From an uncultured Pseudomonadota bacterium (lineage in GTDB: Bacteria; Myxococcota_A; UBA796; GCA-2862545): 64,000 nt of DNA. The position numbers and the translations under genes were made by a program. Every line of letters begins with the position of its first letter. The first letter of the stretch is position 1. Positions 32,624-43,000 of the stretch are shown one piece after another. The stretch lies in contig CAJXTB010000012.1 in NCBI GenBank assembly GCA_913061235.1, positions 144,744 to 208,743 of the forward strand, given 5' to 3'. The notes below the pieces were generated by a model. The model searched no databases. It worked only from the letters and a program-made list of their open reading frames with translations, and was not told the origin of the DNA.

Positions 32624-34599
32624 TGCGCTTGCTCATTGCCAACCGTGGTGAGATTGCTCGCCGTATCATTCGTGCCGCGCGCGTTGAGGGCTGTGTCACC
32701 ATTGCGGTGTTCAGCGACGCCGATGCCGATACTCAGCACGTCCTAGAGGCGGACATGGCAGTTCGACTGGGGCCAGGCCCTGCTGCCGAGAGCTATCTTG
32801 ATAGCGCAAAGGTGTTGGCAGCGGCTGTGCAGTCCGCAGCCACAGCGATTCACCCAGGCTATGGGTTCTTAGCAGAAAATGCAGAATTTGCGCAGGCTGT
32901 TGTAGACGCTGGGTTGACCTGGGTCGGACCGTCGCCAGCGGCCATGCGTGCATTGGGAGACAAGGTCTCGGCACGACGAGTGGCAGCCGAACAGGGCGTT
33001 CCAACCCTCTTGGGTGCGGATGAACGAGACGGACCGGTCGACTGGAGTGCGGCAGCCGCAGAGATTGGTTTTCCAGTGCTTGTGAAGGCGGCTGCAGGGG
33101 GCGGCGGACGCGGTATGCGTGTGGTGCATCAGGCCAGTGAGCTGGACGACGCCATGCAAGCGGCACGTCGCGAGGCTCAGTCGAGCTTTGCGGATGGGCG
33201 ACTGTTGTTGGAGCGATTCGTCGAGCGCGCGAGGCACATCGAAGTGCAGGTCTTAGCGGACAACCACGGTGCTGTGGTCCACCTGTATGAGCGGGAGTGC
33301 AGCGTTCAGCGTCGTCGGCAAAAGGTGTGGGAGGAGGCTCCGGCTCCGGGACTGTCCGACGCCATGCGAGACAGACTGGGTGCGTGGTCTGTACAGCTTG
33401 CACAAGCTGTCAGCTACAGCGGTGCCGGGACCGTCGAGTTCTTGGTCGATGGTGACAACGCCTTCTTCATTGAGATGAACACGCGCATTCAGGTGGAGCA
33501 CCCTGTCACAGAGGCGGTCACGGGCATTGACCTGGTTCGCTGGCAGATTCGAGTGGCCCTGGATGAGCCGTTGTCGATGTCCCAACAGGACATCCAGCTC
33601 ACTGGACACGCCATTGAGGTGCGCTTGGTCAGCGAAGACCCCATGGCGGACTGGCGACCCACAACGGGAACGCTTGTGCGCGTCGACCTTCCCCAGACCG
33701 ACGGGGTGCGCGTTGATGCGTGGGTCCACGACGGCACGGTCATCTCACCACACTACGACAGCCTGCTCGGTAAGGTCATTGCGGTGGGACGAGACCGCAG
33801 CCATGCGCGTCGTCGACTCGCTCGTGCGCTTCGCACCGCTTGGGTCACGGGTGTGGCCAACAACTTGGCGTTCCTGCGTGCGTTGACGTCGCATCCGGAT
33901 GTTGTGGCGGGGCAGGTTCACACGCGCTGGCTGGAGAGCGACAGCGGCCTGCCGTCGCCACCCCCTGAAGACCCCGTCTTTGCAGCAAGGCTTGCGACCG
34001 CTCTCTCCGCGAGCCTGTCGCGACGTCACGGTGCCGCTCCCGCCGGTTGGCGCGTGTTTGGCCGGGCAACGCAAGAGGATGTCTGGCGAGTCGGTGCGGC
34101 TTCTTTGACAGCGACCTACACCGCCGCAAGCGATGGCTGGGACATCACGGTGGGAGACACGACCTCGCGTGTCCATGTGCTCAAGACACAGGCGGGTGGT
34201 GCCGTTGTTCGCGTAGACAGTCGTCAGGTTTTGGTGCGGTTTGTGTCGGCTCCAACCGTCGGAGACCCCGTAGATGACGCGATTGTCGACGATGCGCTTT
34301 TGTACCTGCACTGGGGAGATGGCGAGGCCGTCCTTTCACGCATGCCGCGCTTGCCAGAGCCGCTGACTGCCCTGGGAGACACTGACGGATGTATCGCGCC
34401 AACACCAGGAACCGTGCGAGCCGTGCATGTTGAGGTCGGCGACGAGGTGGAGGCTGGACAGGCCTTGGTCACCCTCGAGAGCATGAAGGTTGAGCAGACG
34501 CTGACCGCATCCGCCGCCGGTGTAGTGAGTGCTGTCCGGGTGAGTGTGGATGACGCTGTTGCTCAGGGTGAGCGGCTGGTGACCATCGACGAGAGCTAG
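32623..34599 (+). CDS. acyl-CoA carboxylase biotin-carboxylase/BCCP (alpha) subunit
   Basis: 658 residues with biotin carboxylase, linker and biotin carrier domains fused, as in methylcrotonyl-CoA and related carboxylases. Residues 1-110 carry the pre-ATP-grasp fold (LIANRGEIARRI, HPGYGFLAENAEFA). ATP-grasp motifs follow (GGGGRGMR, ERECSVQRRRQKV, EMNTRIQVEHPVTE). The C-terminal lipoyl-like domain has the biotinylation site ESMKVE at Lys622; Ser replaces the usual Ala of AMKM, which is seen in other carboxylases. It makes carboxybiotin from bicarbonate and ATP for the beta subunit at 29955. The ATG shares one base with the MscS stop. Confidence 0.94.
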   Translation: MRLLIANRGEIARRIIRAARVEGCVTIAVFSDADADTQHVLEADMAVRLGPGPAAESYLDSAKVLAAAVQSAATAIHPGYGFLAENAEFAQAVVDAGLTWVGPSPAAMRALGDKVSARRVAAEQGVPTLLGADERDGPVDWSAAAAEIGFPVLVKAAAGGGGRGMRVVHQASELDDAMQAARREAQSSFADGRLLLERFVERARHIEVQVLADNHGAVVHLYERECSVQRRRQKVWEEAPAPGLSDAMRDRLGAWSVQLAQAVSYSGAGTVEFLVDGDNAFFIEMNTRIQVEHPVTEAVTGIDLVRWQIRVALDEPLSMSQQDIQLTGHAIEVRLVSEDPMADWRPTTGTLVRVDLPQTDGVRVDAWVHDGTVISPHYDSLLGKVIAVGRDRSHARRRLARALRTAWVTGVANNLAFLRALTSHPDVVAGQVHTRWLESDSGLPSPPPEDPVFAARLATALSASLSRRHGAAPAGWRVFGRATQEDVWRVGAASLTATYTAASDGWDITVGDTTSRVHVLKTQAGGAVVRVDSRQVLVRFVSAPTVGDPVDDAIVDDALLYLHWGDGEAVLSRMPRLPEPLTALGDTDGCIAPTPGTVRAVHVEVGDEVEAGQALVTLESMKVEQTLTASAAGVVSAVRVSVDDAVAQGERLVTIDES

Positions 34600-34632
34600 C
34601 GGCCACAGCGCTGGGCTGACGCGGTAGACTGG

Positions 34633-35046
34633 GTGAGTGGGGTGTGTGTGCGGTTTTGTATTGGGCTGGTTGTGTTGATGGGGTGCGACGACTCCCTGTT
34701 CGTACCGCAGCAGACCTTCGGTTCGGACTGGGCCGGAACGCGCGAGATGTTGTCTGTGCAGTGTGCGGACTGTCACCCCTCAGGTTCACAGGTGCTGCCA
34801 GAGGACGACCTGCGCGCTGACCGAGTCAGCATGCCTGATGTTGTACACACGGACGTGTGTGAAGACCTTGGGAAGTACGTAGTTCCCGGAGACCTAGGCG
34901 AATCCCAGCTGTGGCGCATTGTCACTGGCATACGCCGAGAGTCGGACCCTCCACAGATGCCCAGCGGGCGGTCCAAGCTCACGGACGCGCAGGTTGCCGA
35001 CCTTGAAGAGTGGATATTGAGCGGCGCTGACGCGGACTGCGACTGA
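34633..35046 (+). CDS. small c-type cytochrome-like lipoprotein
   Basis: 137 residues from a GTG at 34633 (two further in-frame GTGs close by are alternatives). The hydrophobic start ends LMGC (Cys18), a good lipobox. Cys44-Ala-Asp-Cys47-His48 is a CxxCH haem-attachment motif, followed by MPDV and, near residue 109, PPQMPSG, whose Met is a candidate second ligand. The C-terminal LTDAQVADLEEWI resembles the last helix of planctomycete/myxobacterial mono-haem domains. Probably an envelope electron carrier or a redox-sensing domain. It faces, tail to tail, the operon at 35084-40012, whose proteins also contain CxxCH motifs. Confidence 0.8.
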   Translation: MSGVCVRFCIGLVVLMGCDDSLFVPQQTFGSDWAGTREMLSVQCADCHPSGSQVLPEDDLRADRVSMPDVVHTDVCEDLGKYVVPGDLGESQLWRIVTGIRRESDPPQMPSGRSKLTDAQVADLEEWILSGADADCD

Positions 35047-35083
35047 CACGCATCTTTGCTGCAAGTCACAGCACCGTCGTGCC

Positions 35084-36439
35084 CTACGAGAGCATGGCTT
35101 GGTACGCGGGAACGCGCAGGTCAGCGATATCGTCTTCGAATCCGGCATGCTGGAGCAATGCCCTGTGGATGTGCTCGGGACGAATGACCTCGCCGCCTTG
35201 GCTTGGCAGTCCGGTGGCAAGGTCGATGGTCTGGGGAATCATGCCAATCTCGCCGCTGGCCCCCAGAACACGTCCGCCGCGCAGGCCACCGCCCATCACG
35301 AAGGCGGTGTTGCTGAGGCTGTGGTCGCGACCGCCACGTGCGTTGATCATGGCTGTGCGCTGGAACTCCGAGAAGCCAACAATGACGGTGTGGTCGAACC
35401 AGCTCTCTTGGGTGCCGCGGTACTCGGTACGCTTGAGGTCTGTGACGAGCTGGGCGACGCGGTCGAAGCCGTCACGCAGGCGTGGACCATGGCTGCTCTC
35501 CCAGTCGTCTGAGTGGGTGTCTAGGTTGTCAGTGACACTCACGCTGACACAGCGGGAGACACCCTGGATGAGCGCGCGGAACGCCATGGCGGTGCGGGCA
35601 CTCGGCGTGGCGAGCTGACTACGACTGAAGCCGTAGCTGTCGCGGAGTTGGGCCATTTCATCGGTGTTGGCGCCAAAATCGAACACGCTTCCGAGGTTTT
35701 GTTGGACCACTTCATGTGCGGCCTTTCGGAACGCCAGCGCGGATGTGCGTGCCTTGGACCGCTGGGACGTTGAGGTCTCACGAAACCGCGACAGGAGGGC
35801 GTCAATCTGTTGGCGCTCAATCTCACCAATATCATTGGGATTGGGGGACAGTGCAGCCACGAGGTCGTCCACGCTGTTGACGGACATGGCGCTGGCCCAC
35901 GAGGGTTGGTCGGGGTTGAAGGTCTCAACGCGAGCTGCCAGGTTGGGGACAACGTCATCTTGCCCGAACTGGGCCGCCAAGGTGGTCGCCAGAGAGGCGC
36001 CACGTGCTTGAGTACCTGCGGGGGGACGCCCAGTGATGAAGCGCCGTCGACCGACTTCGTGGGTCAGCGTGTCCATGGACAAGCCGCGAAATACTTGTAG
36101 GTCCGAGACATGACGGGTCAGGTCGCCAATGTATGGACCGAACTGAATGCCCCCCGCTTCGACACGGTTGGCGTTTACCATCTCTACATTCTCGTAGCCT
36201 GGGTAGGTCTTGTAGTAGGGGATGTTGTCTTGGGTGTACAGGCTTGGGTCACGGGGGTCCAAGCCGAGCAGCGCATCCCATCCACCTTGGAAGTAGACAA
36301 AGATGTAGTGCAGGTCGGAGCGTCCGACTCCTGTGGCGTGAGCCGGAAGAAGGCCTGGAAAGGGCAGGGCGGAAGACAGCCCAAGAGCCCCGGTTCCGAG
36401 GACCGTCGCAATCAACATTTCGCGTCGAGTAAGCGGCAT
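35084..36439 (-). CDS. DUF1501 protein with Tat-type signal
   Basis: 451 residues. The N-terminus LTRREMLIATVLGTGALG is a twin-arginine signal, so the protein is exported folded. The body matches DUF1501, a family of the alkaline phosphatase/sulfatase-like fold common in Planctomycetes and Myxococcota: FVYFQGGWDAL, DTLTHEVGRRRFITGRPP, NLDTHSDDW, then TVIVGFSEFQRT and GRDHSLSNTAFVMGGGL, with metal-ligand candidates Asp, His and Glu in these motifs. Function is not established for the family. GAGG lies before the ATG at 36439. Last gene of the four-gene operon; 8 bp separate it from the small lipoprotein. Confidence 0.9.
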   Translation of the reverse strand: MPLTRREMLIATVLGTGALGLSSALPFPGLLPAHATGVGRSDLHYIFVYFQGGWDALLGLDPRDPSLYTQDNIPYYKTYPGYENVEMVNANRVEAGGIQFGPYIGDLTRHVSDLQVFRGLSMDTLTHEVGRRRFITGRPPAGTQARGASLATTLAAQFGQDDVVPNLAARVETFNPDQPSWASAMSVNSVDDLVAALSPNPNDIGEIERQQIDALLSRFRETSTSQRSKARTSALAFRKAAHEVVQQNLGSVFDFGANTDEMAQLRDSYGFSRSQLATPSARTAMAFRALIQGVSRCVSVSVTDNLDTHSDDWESSHGPRLRDGFDRVAQLVTDLKRTEYRGTQESWFDHTVIVGFSEFQRTAMINARGGRDHSLSNTAFVMGGGLRGGRVLGASGEIGMIPQTIDLATGLPSQGGEVIRPEHIHRALLQHAGFEDDIADLRVPAYQAMLS

Positions 36440-36447
36440 TCGGCGCC

Positions 36448-37089
36448 TCAGTACAGGTAGAAGTCAGGATGGGTGATGAGAGCAACGCACAGCGACTCCC
36501 ACCGTGTCTGTGGCTGCGAGGCCACTTCGTTGAGTGAGCGCATCAGGAAGACCCACTCGGCAAGCTCTTGCGACTCGTCTGCGACAGCCTTGCCATGGAA
36601 TCGTAGCAGCGCGTCCTTGAGGGTACGCTGCATGTCCGGACTCTCTGCAGTGTCCGACGGCTGAACATGACGGATGAGCCAACGCGTGCCGTCGGACCGC
36701 TCAAGGTCGTCCTGCACGAGCCTTGGGCAGACATCAAGGGCGGCGTCATCTAGGAACTTTTGGAACAGAAGCGACGGGCTCAGCGGGTCGGACACCACCT
36801 CAATGTAGTCGGGCACACCGAGGGTCGGCGCCAACTCCTCAAAGCGGTCAACGTCTTCGCCGCCCACTTCACGTGTCCAGGCATGGCCCGTGACGCGCTC
36901 GATGGACGCGGAGAGCTGGTCGATGTCCATGCGCCGGAAGTCTCGTCCAGCCTGACCCTCTTCCGCGAGGTCTCCGCCATCAACAGGCGTAAACTCACCG
37001 AGCTCAGGTGTGGAGGGTTCCGGTGGAGCTTCCAGGGTTTGTTGTGAGCAGCCCGCGAGTGCGATGCCCAGAGCAACAACGAGTCTCAT
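36448..37089 (-). CDS. small lipoprotein of the DUF1501 operon
   Basis: 213 residues. Signal MRLVVALGIALAGC with a lipobox at Cys14. After a Pro/Glu-rich linker the protein is helical. It ends RWESLCVALITHPDFYLY, the kind of ending found in the DUF1585/DUF1553-type proteins that accompany DUF1501 genes, so it may be the C-terminal partner part of such a protein made separately. ATGA overlap with the gene upstream shows translational coupling. No enzymatic motif is seen. Confidence 0.82.
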   Translation of the reverse strand: MRLVVALGIALAGCSQQTLEAPPEPSTPELGEFTPVDGGDLAEEGQAGRDFRRMDIDQLSASIERVTGHAWTREVGGEDVDRFEELAPTLGVPDYIEVVSDPLSPSLLFQKFLDDAALDVCPRLVQDDLERSDGTRWLIRHVQPSDTAESPDMQRTLKDALLRFHGKAVADESQELAEWVFLMRSLNEVASQPQTRWESLCVALITHPDFYLY

Positions 37090-38609
37090 GGAAGCCTCCG
37101 GTAGTTTTCAGAGGTGACAATGTCTCGGATGAGCGACTTGTAGTCGAATCCGGCCTCTGCAAAGCGCGTGGCGAGCTCTTGCACCCACGGCTCCTCCGCT
37201 GCAGTTGGCGAGCGGCCCAGCAACCACTCGGCAGTCTTCTCGGCAACGCACTCGGGTAGGCGACCGTCTGCCGTTGTCTTGTTGACCAGCAGCGCGGGGC
37301 CCTGGTCTACGTGCAAGGCGTGCCGGTCTTCCAGGAACTCGAAGGCATTCATGTAGCCAATGAACGGGTCTTGCTCGGGAGCCAGTCGCTCGGTCACATA
37401 GAAGGCGCGGCATTCATCCGTGCAGCTTCCGCGTGTGGAGCACTCCAGGCAGTCCGCGTTGAATGCTGGGAAGCTCTCCGGTTCTAGGTAGGCCGCACCA
37501 CTCTCAGACCACCGTCCCCAATGGGCCGCAGCGGGCTCCAGCAGCGCATGGCAGTACTGGCAGCCATCGCGAGCGGTCAGGTCGAGACTCTGGTCTTCTT
37601 CAGACACTTCGGGAAGGCCGCTGCTTGGTGGCACAAAGGGCTGGCAGAGGAAGCTGTTGTGGAACTGATTGGCCCGGCTTCGTTGGGTCTGGAAGCGCAG
37701 CAACCAGGCGGGAGACGTGAGCACGCCGCTGTGATGGTCGCCCATAGCAACGGGTACGGACGCTTTGTCCGAGTAGGCCAGGTTCGGCAGGCGGTCCGTA
37801 TCAATGCTGGTCGGACTGAAGCGGAAGCCGCTGCGGCGCTCGGTCTGGTGCGTCAGAAAGTGGGTGACGGGTCCATTCAGGTAGCCGGTGCTTCCAGTGA
37901 GCAGCTCGGTGTAGGGCTGGTCGTCCTCCACCATGGCGCGGATGCGCTGGTCGACGTCTTCCCCCAGTCCGGCGAGGATTTCGCGTTCGACAACGGTGGG
38001 GATGCACCACTGGAGGTCGGGTCCGCAGCCACACTGGTCATCGGCCGTTCCGTTGACGCCCGCGCAGTCTGTACCGTCCGGGGCGTACTGTTGTTCCATG
38101 GCGTCAAATGCGCACACTCGAATCGGGTTCTCGGGGTCCCAGTACGGCGCGATGACCACCGAACCTTCGTCGTAGACACCGGGAGTGACCTCTTCACGAA
38201 TGGGCCAGTCAAACTCGTCAAACTCGGCATCACGTGCGGTGCAGCCTAAGTTGAACACGCCACGAAACGGGGTGGACGCTGCGTTTCGGAACCACACACC
38301 GTTGCGGACCGTGAGGCGGCTCTGGTTGGGAGCCAAGCGCACATTGGAGACGTTGTTCCACAGCAGGCTGCGGTGCTGCTTGACCACGCGCTCGGTGAAG
38401 CCTGGGGTATCCAGCCATTGGTCGATGACGTCGTCGACTGCGTTGCCGTCTTGAACGGCTTGGTACTCCTCCATTGAGGGAACCACGCCGCGCAGGTCGA
38501 GGCTCATGGCGCGCAATAGCTCGACCCCCTCCATCTGCGTCTGTACGACGGCTGGGGTCTCTTGCGCAGCCGACATGCCGACCAGAAAAAGGCTCAAAAG
38601 TAGGGTCAT
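37086..38609 (-). CDS. DUF1588-like exported protein with CxxCH motif
   Basis: 507 residues from the ATG at 38609 (ATGA overlap with the preceding gene). A signal peptide ends near SAAQ. The N-terminal part (LLRAMSLDLRGVVPSMEEYQAV) resembles the DUF1549/DUF1592 type seen in planctomycete cytochrome proteins. A middle region has several Cys (QCGCGPDLQWC). Then comes HHSGVLTSPAWLLRFQT with LCQPFVPPSSGLP and, at about 350-354, CQYCH within a DUF1588-type context (CxxCH, then xEPAAAHWGRWSESG). A further Cys cluster (CLECSTRGSCTDEC) follows. Whether haem is bound is unknown. Central gene of the operon. Confidence 0.83.
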   Translation of the reverse strand: MTLLLSLFLVGMSAAQETPAVVQTQMEGVELLRAMSLDLRGVVPSMEEYQAVQDGNAVDDVIDQWLDTPGFTERVVKQHRSLLWNNVSNVRLAPNQSRLTVRNGVWFRNAASTPFRGVFNLGCTARDAEFDEFDWPIREEVTPGVYDEGSVVIAPYWDPENPIRVCAFDAMEQQYAPDGTDCAGVNGTADDQCGCGPDLQWCIPTVVEREILAGLGEDVDQRIRAMVEDDQPYTELLTGSTGYLNGPVTHFLTHQTERRSGFRFSPTSIDTDRLPNLAYSDKASVPVAMGDHHSGVLTSPAWLLRFQTQRSRANQFHNSFLCQPFVPPSSGLPEVSEEDQSLDLTARDGCQYCHALLEPAAAHWGRWSESGAAYLEPESFPAFNADCLECSTRGSCTDECRAFYVTERLAPEQDPFIGYMNAFEFLEDRHALHVDQGPALLVNKTTADGRLPECVAEKTAEWLLGRSPTAAEEPWVQELATRFAEAGFDYKSLIRDIVTSENYRRLP

Positions 38610-40012
38610 GGAAGAAACCCTCCGTTGCCCCAACCCACCACAAGCGACAGCTCGTCATTGGTCAGGGGGGTACCGGTTAGTGGCATCGCGCCGCTTTGGA
38701 CTTGTTCGATGATATCGGAATACCGGTCTTGCCACGAAGCGAAATCGGTGAGGATGGTCTCGGTGCCGTCCGTATGACACCTTGCACAGCGAGCTTCGTG
38801 TAGCGGGCCGATGTGTTCATCCCAGGTCACGTCGAACGGAAGCCCCACAAAGATGTCGCGCGTTTGGGCCCGTGAGTCGCCGTCGGTGTACTCAACATCA
38901 ATGTCTAGGCTGTGCAGGCCTGCGTCGAGCTCGGCGGGGTCCAAGGAAAACGACCAGGTCTCATCCACGGTGATGAGGGTGTCGTCGAGCGCAATCATGA
39001 CGCTCTGTACCAGCTCGGGGTCGGTCGGTTGAACGGTGAGCTCGGACGGAAGGTCGAGCACATCTCCGCGCGATAGGCCCGTCAGCACCACGGGTCGGTC
39101 GACAGCGAGTACCGACAGATCCACACCGTCCGATGTCCACAATCTGCCAGCGGGGTCTAAGGCGATGGGAGCTGCGGCGGGCGAGGTGGTGAGCTGTGCG
39201 GCAAGCAGGCCCTGAACCTTCCACCATCCGTCGTCGGCACCCATCCACACGTCTGGACTGCCGCGCTCTGAGACGAGACTGCGAACACCGGTGCGGCCCA
39301 AACTCAACAGCTCGCCGTCGCGAGAGACCCGCTGAAGCTCGCCATTCACAACAATCCACACCAAGCCGTAGGTGTCTGCCGTGATGGCGCTCACCTGAAC
39401 GTTGTGCTCGAACACGACTGGGCCGCCCTGAACGGGGACAGCGTGAATGGCGGTCTCGGTGCCAACCCAGATGACCGACTGACCTAGTGCGACACCGCCA
39501 ATGGTGAATCCGCGGGTGACGGGCTCTCCACCGACTCGAATCTCTACCAGCTCCTCTTGGGACCAGCGGAACAGCCCCTGTGTGGTCTCAATCCACAATC
39601 TGGGCGCGTCGTAGGCGAGGCGGGTGACCTGTCCGGGAAGGTCTTGTGCGAGGGGAGAAGGGCGTAACAATACGCTGTTCCACGTCCACAGCGAGCCGTT
39701 GATGAGGAGCAACTCGATGGGGGTGCCGTCTACACCAGCATCTTCAAGGTCTACGGCGCCAGCGACCTGTAGTCCGAGGGCGCGTTCAATCAACACCGCG
39801 TCTTGTCCGGGGGCTTGCCGGTACAGGTCGCCGTCTCGACCGAACCACACGACCATTCGGTCTGTGACGGCCGCACTTTCTGCGTCTTCGATGACTACTT
39901 GATTTGAGACCAGTGGTGCGTCCACTTGGATGAGGAGCGGGTCTGCGAGCTGGCGCTCAGTGGGGGTGGTCACTGTGCACGCAGCCGCAAAAAGTAGCCA
40001 ACTTGTCCGCAC
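38606..40012 (-). CDS. lipoprotein with beta-propeller, Ig-like and CxxCH domains
   Basis: 468 residues from a GTG at 40012 directly behind AAGGAGGT. Lipobox LFAAAC (Cys12). Residues about 45-300 repeat short strand blocks with tryptophans (RLWIETTQGLFRW, SVIWVGTETAIHAV, LVWIVVNGELQRV, VWMGADDGWWKV), which fits a two-component-regulator-type beta-propeller. Residues about 305-390 look like an Ig-like fold. Cys409-Ala-Arg-Cys412-His413 is a CxxCH in a short C-terminal cytochrome-like domain ending with the helix LTNDELSLVVGWG. First gene of the operon, coupled to the next by ATGA. A surface electron-transfer or sensing lipoprotein is inferred. Confidence 0.82.
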   Translation of the reverse strand: MRTSWLLFAAACTVTTPTERQLADPLLIQVDAPLVSNQVVIEDAESAAVTDRMVVWFGRDGDLYRQAPGQDAVLIERALGLQVAGAVDLEDAGVDGTPIELLLINGSLWTWNSVLLRPSPLAQDLPGQVTRLAYDAPRLWIETTQGLFRWSQEELVEIRVGGEPVTRGFTIGGVALGQSVIWVGTETAIHAVPVQGGPVVFEHNVQVSAITADTYGLVWIVVNGELQRVSRDGELLSLGRTGVRSLVSERGSPDVWMGADDGWWKVQGLLAAQLTTSPAAAPIALDPAGRLWTSDGVDLSVLAVDRPVVLTGLSRGDVLDLPSELTVQPTDPELVQSVMIALDDTLITVDETWSFSLDPAELDAGLHSLDIDVEYTDGDSRAQTRDIFVGLPFDVTWDEHIGPLHEARCARCHTDGTETILTDFASWQDRYSDIIEQVQSGAMPLTGTPLTNDELSLVVGWGNGGFLP

Positions 40013-40078
40013 ACCACCTCCTTCTGTCGCTACGGTACCTGTTGAGGCGGTACAGTCGCTAGCGCAGAGGGGTTGGGA

Positions 40079-43000
40079 ATGATGGTGCGCTCGCTTGTTG
40101 GACTGGTCGCGGTATCGCTAATGGCCTGCGTTGAGCCGCCAACCACGGAAACAGACGTGGGCACCGATCCGTCTACGGATGTGGACACGGACACAGACAC
40201 AGACGTTGATCGAAGCTGCGCCCCGCCGCTGACAGCGCAAGTGACGGCTGCGTCGGTGTCTGGACTCACTACTGTTCAAGCGAGCGGCGGTACGGGGGAC
40301 TACCGTTTTGCGGTGATAGATGACGGAGACATCAACCCTCTGTCCGGCGTGTTCTTTGCCCCACCCATGCCCGGCACCTACGGTGTTCGAGTGACCGATG
40401 AAGGGTGTGAGGGGGATGCAACGGTCGACATTGACGTGGTCTCGCGCTTGGCCCTCGTGCCAGAGCAGGCATTTGTGTTGCCCCTTGTGAGCTTTCAGCT
40501 GGACGTTGTTGGCGGCACCGGAGGAGCGACCTGCGCTCATGTCTCCGGTAGCGGTCACGTCACCGCAAGCTGTGTGGTGACGGTTGGGTTGCCTGGAACC
40601 ACGATTGTGCGCGCGACGGACGCAGAGACGGGGGACACGGCCGAGGCTGTCATTGTTGCGGGCGAGGCCAACGCCTTGGCCTTGAGCCCGTCCGAACAGC
40701 TGGTCTTGCCTGTTGGAACAGCGAAATCGGTGCGTGCGTTGACCGGTTCAGGCTTCTTGGGCCTGAGCACAGACTCGGACATTGTGGACGTTGTTGGCGA
40801 CCAACTGGTGGCGGTTGGCGAAGGCACTGCCGTTGTGACTGTCACCGATCTGTATACCGGCGACGCTGTCCCGCTGGCGGTTGCGGTGGTGGCACCCTTG
40901 GCGGTTCCCGAACCGGTCTGGTCTGGCGAAGGCAGCCGAGTCGGACGCATTGCGCTTCCCGGAGACGTAGACGGTGACGGCGTCGAAGACGTGTTCTTTG
41001 GCGACTGGGAACCCAACGTGGGCGCGGTTCGTGGCGGCGCGGTGCTCAAGTTCTCCGTCAACGCAATCGACGACGTACCCATGGAAGTCCTCCAGTTCGG
41101 GGTGTGGCCAGACGAACGTGTTGGAATCGACGTCACCTTGATGGACGTGACCGCAGACGGACTGGAAGACTTGGTCGTTACGGCCATCTTGCCGGACGAG
41201 GTCGCCAACGACACCGGTCGCGTGCGTATCTACGAGCGCGGAGCGGACGGGTTTGCGACGGAGCCCGTGTGGCAAGCCTACGGTGGCTCGGGGGACCGAC
41301 TGGGCTCGAGTGTGGGCAGCTGCGACATTGATGGCGACGGCTTTGAAGACCTCATTGTGGGTGTTGAACGCGATGAAGACCGCTCACAGTTGGTCGTCGC
41401 GGGAGACCAAGGCGCTATCTGGGTGTACAAAGGCTCGGCGGAAGGGTTGGAAGACACCGCGTCGATTCAGCGGTTTGGCAAGTCGTTTGTAGACGGTGAG
41501 TGGCAGCAACGTGCCGGTGCGCTGATGGGGGCGCGTCTGTCCACTGGAGACGTCAACGGTGATGGCCTGTGCGATGTCGCGGTGGGTGCGTGGAACCGTA
41601 GGCTTAGTGCAGATGGCGTCAGTGGCGGGTTCGTGGCGCTGTACCTAGGGGATGCGAGTCGGGGCCTGACCGACGACCCCGTGCGACTCTTCGAGAACAA
41701 TGTGGTCGCCAACGAGCTTGGCATTGACCATCGCATGGCGGATTTTGATGGGGACGGGCTGGATGAGCTGATCATCTCCGAACCTCGCTTCGACCCCGAG
41801 GGCATGCGTGATGTGGGAGCGGTGCACATCTACCGCTCCGGCGGACTGGACTTGGACGTAGACGCTGGGGTCCCTGTACAGGGGGGAGAGCTGGCGGACT
41901 GGAGGCTGGTCGGCATGCGCAACAGCGACTTCTTGGGCGACAAGATTGAGCTAGTGGACGTGGACGCCGACGGCCAACTGGACCTGATGGTCGGCGCCAG
42001 CTTCTCCGAGTGGGGAATGCCGGAACAGAACAACGACAGCGGTAATGTCGTGGTCTTCACTGCAGCAACGCTGGCCGCTGACCTGGATGCGGGCGTCACC
42101 GAACGTGTCGCGGCCGACGGCGACCACATCTGGTGGGGGCCCGCACTACCCGCCGCCGCTGGTCAGTCGTTCGCCCCGGTCGCTGACTTTGACGACGACG
42201 GGTGGCCCGAGCTCATCATGCGTGGTGGCCGTGGCGATACCCTCGGACCCGAGGTGGGGCAGTACTGGATGATGTCGTCCACAGTCATGGGAAGTGAGAC
42301 CGCGTTGGGATTTCCGGGAGGCCCAGCCGGTATGCGCCATGGTGAGTCGCTAACGGCTGTCTCGACACCGCGCGGTACTGAGGTGGTGGTCGGTGCTTTT
42401 GACGCGGCCATCGGGACTGCGGTCCGTGCCGGGCGATTGGTCGCTTACTCGGCATCCACAGGCGCGATTGTGTGGGACCCACCTCAACATCCAATGCAGA
42501 GCGGCGGCGACCGCCTCGGCTGGTTCGTCTCGGCAGCGGGAGATGTGGACGGCGATGGGGTGCAGCCGGACCTGATTGTGGCCGCAGCCCAAGAAGACCG
42601 TCCCAGCAACGACAATGCGTTCAACCCGCCAGAATGCACGGTTCCGACAGCGAGTAATCCTGGCGCTGCCTACGTTTATCGGCGTCGTGCCTCTGGTGGA
42701 TGGGAAGATGAGCCCAGTGCGGTTGCCTTTGGTCGCCAAGCTGGTCGCCAGGTCTTCCGTGTCGCGGGTGGCTTCGACTACAACGGGGACGGATTCGATG
42801 ATGTCGTCTTAGGCTCCACCGGGGTGGGCGACGAGAATCGCGGGGGCGTGCGCGTTCACTACGGAGCGTCCCTGCCGGATGGGCTGACCATCCTGTGCGA
42901 CCCCATCGACTTCCAGGCCACCGAACCGAATGCACGCATGGGCTCGGCAATGATTGGGCTGGGTGACTTGGACGGCGACGGCTGTGATGAGCTGGCAATT

